A stretch of DNA of 64,000 nucleotides, from positions 496,001 to 560,000 of the forward strand of contig JACKQL020000035.1 in the NCBI GenBank assembly GCA_018296165.2. The letters are read 5' to 3'. Every line of letters starts with the position of its first letter. The stretch's first letter is position 1. Source of the DNA: Termitomyces sp. T153 (taxonomy: Eukaryota > Basidiomycota > Agaricomycetes > Agaricales > Lyophyllaceae). The notes beneath the pieces are model-generated. The model had not been told where the DNA came from. It made no database searches and was given only the letters and a program-made list of their open reading frames with translations. This document shows, piece after piece, positions 11,009 through 20,659 of this stretch. Both the position numbers and the translations under genes were made by a program.

Positions 11009-12400
11009 ATCCAATTGTAGTACAGCAAAGACAAGCTCTTTGCTGAAATCCTGAATTGACCAAAAGACTATAAGTCCTTCTATCTACAGGATAAGCTCAT
11101 TTGGACTACCAACCTCTTGGGCTACAAGGTGCTGTGTATACCTTGTAACTGAGAGCTGGTAACCAGTATGCTTTAGCAAGCACACACTGTAATGGGACAT
11201 TTTGGTGCCCAGAGAATAACAGAATATATTTGTTGTTGGTATTGGTGGCCAATAGTGGTTGCAGATGCTTGCACATTCTGTAACACCTGTCAGCTGTGTC
11301 AACAGGTGAAAGGGAGCAATCAGCTTCCTTCAAGGAAGTTGCACTTCCTACCTGAGTCAAAAGGGTATAACTACCTGTGGGTAGTTATATGTTGGATAAC
11401 AAGCATGGTACATCTTATCCCAGTGCACACTACCATGACAGTGTCACAGCTGTCCTCAATCTACATGTGTGAGATTGTGAGGCTACATGGCCTCCCAAGC
11501 TCAATTGTCAGCAATCAAGATTCAAAGTTCATGTCCAAATGGTGGTGTGAACTACACAAGTTGTTAGGAGAAAAGCTTCTAATGTCTATGTTGTTCCATC
11601 TACAGATGGATGGTCAGACTGAATGTGCCAACAGGAATGTTGGTCAGATCCTTTGTACTGTGGTACAACCAGACCAAAAGGATTGGTTCAGTTATATAAA
11701 TTTAACAGAATTTGCAATAAACATGAGTATCTCTGAGACAATGCACTTTGCACTGTTTGAGTTGAATGGTGAGTACATGCTGTCTATGATATGGGAAATT
11801 AGGTCAGACACTGTGATTCCAAGAGGAATCCAGCAGTTTGTCTGCCAAGCTCTAGAGAACTTGGCAGTGGTGCATGACATGATTATTGAGGTGCACATCT
11901 TTCAGACATGTGGAGCCAATTCATATCACAGGCCTGATTGTATCTTTCAACAAAAAATCTCAACCTGCCTAAAGGTAGAGCAAGAAAGCTTTGCCCAAAG
12001 TGGGTTGGGTTATATAGAATTCTGGAGGCCTACAAAGAGACCTCCAACTATGTATTGGAGTTGCCCATGGCACTCCAGGAATGAAGGTTACACCCTAAGT
12101 TCCATGTATTGTTGCTGTGACTGTATAAAGCCAGCAACAATGCACTGTTCCCCAACAGGCCAATGCCAGGGCCTTATGACTTTGGCACCTCAGACAGCCA
12201 GGAATGGTCTGTTGATAACTTAGTAGGTCATTGTTGGGATGGTAAGAACCTCAAGTTCAAGGTTTGTTGGAGTCTTGGGGACACCACTTAGGAGTCCCTT
12301 GCAACCTGCAGAGACCTAGTGGCCCTTGACAGATATTTGGAGTTGCAGGGTGTGCAGTGCCCTGCACAGTTGGCTAGAAGGTCTAAGTCAACTTGACTTA
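11009..12400 (+). pseudogene. Family C integrase with chromodomain-like C-terminus
   Basis: The zinc-binding N-terminus (GHFGAQRITEYICCWYW ... CNTCQLCQQ, HHCC type) lies at 11192-11310. The core is present, but LHFLP is joined straight to ESKGYN near 11360, so the usual block carrying the first catalytic Asp is deleted. The second Asp block reads SIVSNQDSKF, with Asp to Asn at the conserved position. After the core, 12030-12400 encodes in several frames a segment like W-x-VDNLVGHCWDGKNLKF and LGDTT, which resembles the chromodomain-like tails of chromoviruses. The enzyme is inactive. Confidence 0.85.
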
Positions 12401-12544
12401 GTCCAGAAGGCCAAAGGCTGCTGTGCTGGTGGCCATCAATGATTATGTTAGCTAATTTTTGGCTGAGTGCAAAGTCCAACTAGTCTTTGTCTCCTTTCAC
12501 ATTGTTGGTGCAATGTGCCAACTATACTAGGAGACTCCTTGCCT

Positions 12545-13490
12545 ATGGGCAAGAAGAAGAAATGACCAGGCAAGGCAGACATGAATCCACCAGAATATTC
12601 CATGAGCTCTGTCCAGAGCTCAAAAGGGGGAGGACTAGGGAGCAGCTTGCTCCCTGGCTTTTGTGGCTTTGCTGTGTTGGCAGGAGGCTTGGTGCTGGGG
12701 AACATAGCACTCCCAACAATGAGAAGAGCAGGCCCAGCTCATAGGGACACAAGGCCCACAAGCAGAGGACTGTCAGTGGTGCCAGGAGATGTGGCCCTGC
12801 CTAGCTATGCAGTGGCAATGCAGCAGTTGCCAGTGCAGGGATGCAATGTGCCCCTACAACAAGGTGGAGCAGGTAGAGAGCATGGGAGACCATTTGCCTC
12901 CCCTCAAGGAGCAGGGAAAGGATGTGGAGGACCACCAGCCCCCCCTCAATTCAACTTTGGATACCCTGTGGCTGTACAACTAGTGTGGTCCCAGGAGTTC
13001 CAGCAGTATGTGATGCCACAATTTGTTGTGGCCCCACCTCTAGTGGCTGGCTCTAGCCATACAATGGGCATGGCAGGTCAACAATGACCTGCCATGATAT
13101 CTTCACAAGTAGGGATCTTGGTCCTGCAGCATTGTCAGCAGAGGCAATGGAGGTTGATGACAAAGGGCCAAAGTCAATTATGGCTCTGATGCAGTTGTTG
13201 GCACCTCCTTGGCAGTCATATCCATCATTGCCTACTAGGGCACATCCTTCAGATGCACCTTCTTCATTGTCAAGTGCATTGGAGCAACCAGTGGCCACCT
13301 CAACTAGTAAAGGAAAGGGCAAGGCAACTGCAATGTTGCCAGCTGCACTGGCATAGGGGAGTAGCACCTCTTTGTTGACTGCCTGGAAGATGGTTGAGTG
13401 ATGCTTTTCTGCAAGGGAGAAGGGCAAGGGCAAAGCAAAAGAGCCTGAGCCTTCCACTGCCATGGATGAGCAAATCATTCTACTGCTTTA
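12545..13490 (+). pseudogene. Family C extra sense gene, N-terminal region (unknown function)
   Basis: A fresh start is plausible at ATG 12545: MGKKKK, a stop of CGA-to-TGA type, then PGKADMNPPEYSMSSVQSS. The frame continues through a Gly/Pro-rich stretch (12600-13087) with PPAPPQFNFGYPVAVQL. A second frame (13084-13356) carries acidic AMEVDDKGPKS and basic STSKGKGKA patches. I recognise no domain. It lies on the element's coding strand, after integrase and before the 3' LTR, so it is an additional gene of the element rather than host sequence. The composition suggests a nucleic-acid-associated or disordered protein, but this is only a guess. Confidence 0.5.
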
Positions 13491-13559
13491 GCAATTGCAT
13501 AAGGCTGGAGTGCCAGAGGACATTAGTGCTGATGTTCTTGAGAACCCTGTAGTGCAACT

Positions 13560-15290
13560 TGCACTGGCTCAAGTTCTGAATGAACATTGTTTGAAATCAA
13601 AGGGATGAGGCCTGGGTAGACCTCTTCCATTCAGCATTGGAGAAGGAGAAGCATGTTGCCTCCCCTCCAAATCCTCCAGAAGCAAAGAAGGCTTGTACTG
13701 AGCCTTCTGTATTGGTCAAGGGATCCTCAACTCAGAGCACACCACTTGTGCCCTATAATGATGTTGTTCCTGCTAGTGATAACCAGGTAATGGATGAGCA
13801 CTCTGATTTCAAGACAGCTTTGTCCTCTGCTGGGCCACTCAAGCCAGTGGTGGCTCAAGTGAAGCTGCTTATGCCAGCAGCAATTAAGGAGGGAACATCA
13901 AGGCCCTCCACAAAACAAGCTGGCACCACAAAGCCAGCTATTGCATTGACAGAGGCAGACAATTCTATGGTTGTCACTACTCCAATTGCCTTTCTAGCAA
14001 ACATTCCCCAGGGATCAGAAGCTGGCATAATTGAGGACCTCAAATTGAGGACCTATGTTATGTCTAGTGTGCTCCCTCAGGAGGTTCAGCCACCAGTGCA
14101 ATGGGATCCCTGTAATAACAAATTCTTTGTCACTCAGCAGTCAGCTGCTCAAGCAATGGCAGGTGCCCCAGTAGCATCTGACTTGGGTAGTGAGGATGAT
14201 GATGATGTTCCTATGTCTAAACAACATATCTTGGACAGTGATTCCAATGACAATGCTGCTGAGCATTGTCACAAGGAATGGCACAATGCTAATGCCAGAC
14301 AGCTGTTAGCCATTGATGCTGAGAAGTCAAAGTTGGTCCTCAAGCATCTTAATGATACAGTGCCTGGCCATTTACTAGACAGCTGGGAGACCATGTTGGT
14401 TTGCAGGCACTTTGAGCACTAGAACAACTTTAGGAGTATTCTTCACCCCAACTTCTATTGGTCACCAATGACCAATGCAGTTTTTGTTGGCAACAAAGCA
14501 GTCTTTGCCCACTCCACTGAGATGGTAGGGATATCTCATATATCCCCATGCTATAAGTTGCTGTATTTATGGGCTCCCCAAGGGATGCCCATGAACCCTG
14601 AGCAGATCCAGCTAATCCTGAAGCTCATTCTGGAAGGCAGATTGAAGATTACAATGAGGGAGCAGATTCATGCCACTCCTCCTACAAGAGTTTCACCAGA
14701 TCTCCTTTTATACAGCTCCAGATTTGAGAGACCACACCATGCAGCAGGTCATAGAGCTGATTCCAGTAGAGTTGGAAACATCTCTGCCCAAAGAGGACCA
14801 ACATTGGATACCAGTCTCCTTACCCTCATGTTTGTTGGCCATGCTTGGCTGCACAGATAACAATATGTGGGGAGCAGGACTTAATCAAGTCCTGATTGAC
14901 TGTCATTTTGACATTAATGCATGGGCACAGTACATCCACCATAGCTACCCAGGTTCACAGAACCTGTACTCAGGCATGGCCATTGATGCTTCATTGCATG
15001 TAGACCAATATTTGGTCTTTGGCTACATCTTAGGTTGGGCACTAGCCCTGACTACACTGCATGCATAAACAGCCCATATGAGGCTGTTTGCTATAGTGGT
15101 TGCTCAGCTGCATCTCTATCAAGAAGTGGTCAACAATTACCAATCCAGTATAGGGGACTTTAACCCAATAGCCTCCTACACATTTACTCTGCACAGGCTG
15201 CAAGTGCTGCCTATGGAAATCAACAATTTGAGTGAGACAGAGGTAATACATCACCTCCTGGCCAACTGTGTGCCTCCCACCTGAGTGAAT
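13560..15290 (+). pseudogene. Family C extra sense gene, middle region (unknown function)
   Basis: The longest intact stretch is 13637-14422 (261 codons). It has a Pro/Ser/Thr-rich start, an acidic patch LGSEDDDDVPMSKQ and a helical segment AIDAEKSKLVLKHLNDTVPG. After one stop it continues (14468-14860 and, after a frame change, 14670-15068 and 15078-15284). That part is globular-looking and rich in aromatics (for example HWIPVSLPSCLLAMLGC, NMWGAGLNQVLID, YLVFGYILGWALAL). No known catalytic motif is visible. The two halves fit one large protein of roughly 1000 residues that has since decayed. Confidence 0.5.
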
Positions 15291-15559
15291 CACACATATA
15301 CCTATAGCATATGCTTTCTCAATCACCATTGGTCTGGGAGTACAATTCATGCAGACTTATTCATGCAAGTTGACAATGAATGCCATTATTGACATTGGAC
15401 CATTGGGGTACCCTCTGCAGTACAGGGATACAATAGGTAGTATATCCCTACTGCTGATAACTGGGAGTGCTTCTATGTGCTCCTCCAAATCCATGAGAGC
15501 AGAGGCCACTCTCCTCTTGATGCAGCTGAATGGCTGCACTTTGGTGAGGCTAGTATCTT

Positions 15560-15982
15560 TACTCACCTCCTGCACTGACCTGCAGAGGTGATGAGAGCCT
15601 CACTGACTGCTGCCAAGGAGCCTTGTCAGTGGCTCCTCCTGCAAGTGCAGCTCCAACTGAGGAAGGGCCTTTGTCATCATTGGCTATGACCACTACCAAC
15701 CCAGCATCAAGCTCTGGTGTGTCCTCAGAGGATGCATCTACAGAAGAGTCCATGGAATTGGATTACACTAATAATTCTGCATTGCTCACAGATGCCCAAC
15801 CAGCAATGACTCCACAGGTTGTCCCCAGCCCCATGGAATCAGTAGTAGCAATTAATGTTGCTATGCCTACTGCCCCTGAAGCTGGAAATAGTGGCTCCAG
15901 TGATATGGCTAATGCTATATCAGAGTGCTGGGTGAACATCATGAGTAGCAAGGAAGTGGAGGCCTTGAAGATGGATGAATGA
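15560..15982 (+). pseudogene. Family C extra sense gene, C-terminal low-complexity region
   Basis: This 119-codon open stretch (15623-15982) is rich in Ala, Pro, Ser and acidic residues (SSEDASTEESMELD) and ends KEVEALKMDE. It follows the middle region on the same strand with only short gaps. No domain is recognised. The remaining 15983-16235 is AT-rich 3' sequence with no gene. Confidence 0.45.
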
Positions 15983-16250
15983 GCTGAGTGAGCTACTTTT
16001 GGAGCTCAGATAAACATTATCAATACTGCAGGCCCTAGTAGCCCACATTTCTTACTTAGCACAGTTGAACAGCACACTGGGATGTATTCTGTCCATGTAG
16101 AATCATTGATTCTACCACAGATAAATGAAGGAATTTGTACTCAAATTCTAGTGCACACTATCAGGTGGGATGCCACATCCCACCCTTCCTCTTTCATTTA
16201 CTTTGTTTGTTCTTAGAAGTGAGTCCATTGACAGACTCAAAAGGGGGATA

Positions 16251-16467
16251 TATAATGGAGTGCCTGTTACTTGTGCTACCTTCCTATATTAGCTCTATTA
16301 TTAATTAATTATATGGATAGCATCATGTGATGCTATCCCTAAAAGTACAATACATTTACTTACATAAGGTAGCAACTTACTTCATACTTTGTAGACAGAC
16401 CTAATGACTGGTTTTGACTTATGGAGTGTGAATTGTAAGCTGCATAAACTGTAATGGAAACATCACA
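16251..16467 (+). repeat. Family C gypsy 3' LTR (217 bp)
   Basis: It matches 519-735 end to end, although its first bases are TATAAT in place of TGTAAC after G-to-A and C-to-T changes. The polypurine tract at 16238-16250 (CAAAAGGGGGATA) precedes it directly. It keeps a perfect 11-bp inverted repeat, GGATAGCATCA-TG-TGATGCTATCC (16315-16338). It abuts the truncated family B LTR at 16471. Confidence 0.88.
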
Positions 16468-16470
16468 ACT

Positions 16471-16623
16471 GAGCAGCAGGGATCCTTAGACTTGTTCTCT
16501 TTGGAATCCCCTCTGCTAGGTGATTAGTTGCTGCTTGTATCTTTGTCTACTTGCTAATATACTTTGGATTCCCCTCTGCTAGCTGTGTGACTCAGATCTG
16601 CCACTCTGGAGGTCATTCTTACA
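16471..16623 (+). repeat. B1 5' LTR, truncated
   Basis: It matches the last 160 or so bases of 34985-35348, including the paired phrases GGATTCCCCTCTGCTAG and CTGTGTGACTCAGATCTGC, and ends CATTCTTACA. The first 200 bp of the LTR are absent; family C ends three bases before the match begins. The following GCAGAACAAG and, 20 bp on, TGGTCTAGAAGCCCC (a possible primer-binding site) are shared with B2. Confidence 0.85.
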
Positions 16624-16729
16624 GCAGAACAAGTCTCCTAAAACTGGTCTAGAAGCCCCTCATAGCTGCAGGGAACCTCTGAGCCTCTATCTATTGCTTC
16701 TCCACTAAGATTAAGCACTGCAGAGTTCT

Positions 16730-17790
16730 ATGTTTCAGCTTGCCAACCCAGACACCCCCACAGAGGCTCTGACCCCACAGGACAAAGCCTGAACCCACCT
16801 GCTACACCTAGAAAACTAGGTGCAACTCATGCAATTATCTGTTACCCACTATACAACCAAACTCTCCTCTCTCTGTCAAACCACAGATGTTATCTCCCAA
16901 TCACTCCAGGTGCTGCTTGAGTGCCTACCCCCTATCTCTGCACCTCCTTCAGTCACAGAACCAACCCTGACTGCTCCTGTACCCACTTCTGCAGCTCCAG
17001 TGACTCTATGACCATGGATTCCATGCCCTGTGCTTCCAGATGCATACAATGGTACTCACTCCAGCAAGGAACATTTCCTCCAGTCCTGCCTCACCTACAT
17101 CCACCTCAGCAGAGATGCCTTTGACTCTGATGTGTTGAAAATAGCCTAGGTACTGTTGTACATAAAGACCAGGCATGCCTCCACCTATGTGTTGCAAGTC
17201 TTCCATCACTCCAAAGATGTGGGAAGTTTCCTGGACTGGGCCACCTTTGAGAAGGACTTCTAGGCAGAGTTTTTTCTGCTAGACTCCACCAAAACTGCTG
17301 CCTTGATGCTATATGACTAGAAGCAATATGGGCAAGGGAAGTGAATCCTGGACAAGTACATTGACTCATTCTAGGCACTGGTTGAGCAAGCTGCCTACTC
17401 TGACAGCATTCAGTTATGCCTCACATTCCAGGATGGCCTGCACCCTACACTGGTGGAATGCATAGACAATCTTGTGGAGGGCCACCCAGACAACAAAAGG
17501 ATTGTTTTGTGGTACAAAGTAGCCTAGAATCAGTAGCAACTCATGGAGATTCAACAGGAGCTCCACCACATGCACTCCACGCTATGCCCCATACCAGTCA
17601 CCAACCTCCAATACCCCATAGCTGCTTGCCCAGCACTTGCCCCCACTCTGACCATCTCCACACCACACCCCTTGCTGCCAGGCATCTCCATGGATATGGA
17701 TGCAGCCTGACAGCTCCATGCCATGCCATTACTGTGTCAGAGATGCAAGAAGCCTAGGCATTTCACACAACACTGCCTCTTGGGTCTGGA
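16730..17790 (+). pseudogene. B1 gag with zinc knuckle
   Basis: ATG 16730 (MFQLANPDTPTEALTPQ) is the likely start. The product matches B2 gag at the protein level in pieces such as TTDVISQSLQVLLECLPPIS and the later capsid region (FLQSCLTYIHLS-like, 17070-17110). The zinc knuckle CQRCKKPRHFTQHC lies at about 17730-17772. At least eight stops and several shifts are present. It would form the particle shell. Confidence 0.82.
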
Positions 17791-18420
17791 AGTACATTAC
17801 CTATCACTGGGTACCAACAGGTTCTCATGTCTGTCAATAGAAAATGAAATTGCCTTTTCTGATGCCCCTCATTCTAAGACAGAAGAACCTCAACATTCCC
17901 CTCCAGACATACAAATACCAACTCTGGGGCCCCAGCCAAGTCCCCTGATGCCAGCTAGGGTCTGCCAGTGGAATGCCTAACAAAGTAGGTGCCATCAGCT
18001 CTGTAGTCAACCTTGTCCTTGATTATTGAAACCATACAAAGCATGCAGTCTTAGCCATCACCAGCTTGAGCAGACAGGACATCACCCTTGGCTCCACATG
18101 GCTCTGCAAGCACAACCACAAAGTACACTGGACCAAGAGTGAGGTAACAATGAGTAGGTGCCCTCAGAAGTGCTCTGCCTGTGCCACTAAGGCCAAGGAA
18201 GAACACTAAGCTCAAGTTTGAGAGCACATAGCCATCCACATATGTTGTGCTGGGCCTCTCTCCTTTACCTTCCTGGACCTCCTGGATCCTCCACCCCTGG
18301 CATTCTCCCATAGAGAGGCCCTCTATAAGGACAACCAGAGTAGTGGCAGAGCTCCAGAAGAGGAAAGCAGAGAGGAGTTTGCAGATGTACATAAACCAGA
18401 GCTCCTAGAGGAAGCAGTAG
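17791..18420 (+). pseudogene. B1 protease region remnant
   Basis: Protein-level similarity to the B2 protease is visible at 18045-18180: AITSLSRQDITLGSTWLC here against AVTSLGKQDMILEFTWLC in B2. The DSG active-site block is not recoverable by eye. It is assigned from this match and its position between the zinc knuckle and RT. Confidence 0.65.
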
Positions 18421-19298
18421 AGGTGAGGGACCAGATCTACACCACCACTTTATGTCTACTGCCCTCCATTGCAGAGATCCATGCTAGCCAGACCACATTC
18501 CAGTGGTTGGCCCAGGCATTTGCTGCTAACTCCTCACTCTGGGAGTTCTGGGATGTTGTACCCCCCTACCTCCATGCATTCAAGGATGTGTTCTCCAAGG
18601 CCTTGTTTGACTCATTCTCAAGAAGCAATGGGACCATGCCATTGAACTACTGCCCAACTCCACAGCCACCAGCCATAAGGTCTACCTGTTAGTGCCTAGG
18701 GAGCAAGAAAAACTCAACACCTTCCTGCAAGAGAATCTGAACTCTGGTCACATATGACCTTCCAAATCTCTGATGGCTTTTCTAGTCTTCTTCATCAAGA
18801 AGAAATACAGCTCACTCTGACTAGTTCAAGATTACTGGATTCTCAATGCCATGACTGTGAAGAACTGCTACCTCCTCTTCCTCATCCCTGAGCTCATCAA
18901 CAACCTCCAGGGTGCACAATACTTCACTAAACTGGACATCTAGTGGGGCTACAACAATGTGTGTATTCAGGAGAAAGACAAATGGAAGGCTGCCTTCCAG
19001 ACCAACCAGAGACTATTCAAACCTCTCATTATGTTCTTTGGACTCACCAACAGCCCAGCTACTTTCCAGACAATAATGAACAACATCTTCCAAGACCTCA
19101 TTGTAGAAGGTATAGTGTGTGTGTATCTTGACAATAATCATTTACACCAAGACACTGGAAGAGCACCACCACATTACCTGCCTCATTTTGAAACATCTCT
19201 GCCAGCACCAGCTCTACCTCAAACTGGAGAAGTGCAAGTTTGAGCAGACCTGGATTGAGTATCTTGGCCTAATCATCTTGCACAAAGCTGCAGAGATG
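18421..19298 (+). pseudogene. B1 reverse transcriptase, 5' portion
   Basis: The blocks seen are [13 protein letters not shown] (fingers), LVQDYWILNAMTVKNCYLL, GAQYFTKLDI followed by a stop where Arg is expected, [36 protein letters not shown], and the active site VYLDN in place of YLDD (Asp to Asn). The frame then shifts and reaches EYLGLIILHKAAEM at 19258-19298, where A1 begins. Compared with B2, roughly 135 bp of RT/connection sequence is missing between 19298 and 26745, so the insertion was accompanied or followed by a deletion. Confidence 0.88.
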
Positions 19299-20442
19299 TG
19301 TCAGGTTCTGCTGACCATGGGGGCTCAGCTACACTGGGCGAGTCCTTACTAGGCAGACGTGATTTCCTGCACTGACAACTGGGCACTTGGAGGTGTTCCA
19401 AGCATTGGGGACTTGTGAGGATAGTTAGTGGAGATTGGTCCGAGCAGGTCCAGGGAAGTCCAGAGGAGTAGAAGATGAGTTGTGGGGACAGGGGATGGGC
19501 TTGGCAGGGTTCAGGCATAAGTCTGTGTGTGAGTATTGCGGGTGCAGAGGAGGCGGAAGCTACGTGGATGACAGGAGCGGAGCTGGAGTTCTGATGGGGG
19601 ATCAGCGGGGGTTGATGGGGTTTGGAGCCAAGTGTATAGCAGGGTCCGGGGTTGGTAACGAGTGTCAGAGGTTTGTAATTGTAATGGCAGAGTTCGTGAG
19701 GACGTTATGGTTGAGAGGACTTGAACACAATAGACAGAATCAAACGAGATGAGATGGAGTTGAATGAAATGAGACAAAGATGAGATGAGAACGAGAATAG
19801 ATTCAGGCAGAGACACAAAATGATAACGAAAAGATAACAGAATAGAGACGAGGTAAGACCGGAAGACTGAGAATAGGGAAAATGAGACACGGAACACAAA
19901 CACGAGAAGAAACAATCAGAAACACATCAGGAAAGGCAGGTAGGTAGATAGATAATCTCAAGACTAGAGTACGAGGAGCTACTCTATGTCTTATATACTG
20001 ACTACTGAAGAGCTCCAGGGACATCGGCTGTGGTGGTGGGGCTTGGCAGAGCTTGATGGAGTCAATGGGTGTCAGTTACGACTAGAGGGCGGGCCATGTT
20101 GATATGTTGATGGGATCAATTGTGACACAGTCCATTCCGAGGTTGTCGTGATACCCCAGGGTAAGTTGGGGGAGCCAGGGTGTTGAGTTGATGACGTGTA
20201 ATGGGGTCAAGCATGGCAGGGGAGTGGTCCCAGGGGCTTAGGAAGTCCGGGGGAAGCGCTGGCAGCTGTGGGGAAGACATCGGAGTTGGCTAGGGGGCCA
20301 TCGGAGTTAGCCGAGAATGTGTCAGAGCTAGCCAGAGTAGGCGTGGAGTGCTGGGAAAGTTCAATGAAGTGTCGGGGGGGGGTTCCGGGGGAATGGGGGT
20401 TTGTTGGGCAGTGTACGGGGCTTCAGGGAATGGGTTGTGACA
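19299..20442 (-). repeat. A1 3' LTR (1144 bp)
   Basis: It pairs with 25601-26744 at identical length, and the differences seen are transitions (for example GACGTG against GATGTG). It contains the inverted TATA box CTTATATA at 19990-19997. On the minus strand it begins TGTCACAACCC and ends GAACCTGACA. It shares these ends with the solo LTRs at 49543 and 60117, defining one family. Confidence 0.93.
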
Positions 20443-20457
20443 TTACCCCCCCTTCAG
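20443..20457 (-). other. A1 polypurine tract
   Basis: On the minus strand a run of seven G (within GAAGGGGGGGTAA) lies immediately before the 3' LTR. This is the expected primer for plus-strand DNA synthesis, and it fixes the element's orientation as minus. A3 has the equivalent GAGAGGGGGTGA at 56921-56932. Confidence 0.8.
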
Positions 20458-20659
20458 CATCAAGACTCTCGAGATGTGGGGAGTGGGTTGGGGATTGGCG
20501 GGGCATGGGAGTTGAAGCCCAGTAATATTGATCAATCTGCAGCGAGTGACGGTGGCATGGGAGGTGAAGTCAAAGCATGGCTGCCACTTCATCAGGGGGT
20601 TCTTCCTAATCAATTAAAAGGCCTTGGATGTACTCTGGGGCTTCCTCAAATTCTTTGTC

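Larger units (their letters stand above)
519..16467 (+). mobile_element. Ty3/gypsy retrotransposon, family C, degenerate
   Basis: The element has 217-bp LTRs at 519-735 and 16251-16467 and a purine tract (AAAAGGGGGATA) directly before the right LTR. The gene order gag, protease, RT, RNase H, integrase is that of Ty3/gypsy. It is about 10.7 kb once the 5.2-kb copia insertion (1621-6834) is discounted. That is long for the superfamily because about 3.4 kb of extra sense coding sequence lies between integrase and the 3' LTR. All reading frames are broken by stops and shifts, CpG is nearly absent, and the RT and integrase catalytic residues are damaged, so it is inactive. Its right LTR abuts a truncated family B LTR. 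Confidence 0.9.

Noticed and set aside
519..16467. A target duplication for family C
   Set aside because: TTTGC and ACTGA do not match. The left side is family A and the right side family B sequence, so the borders are probably rearranged.
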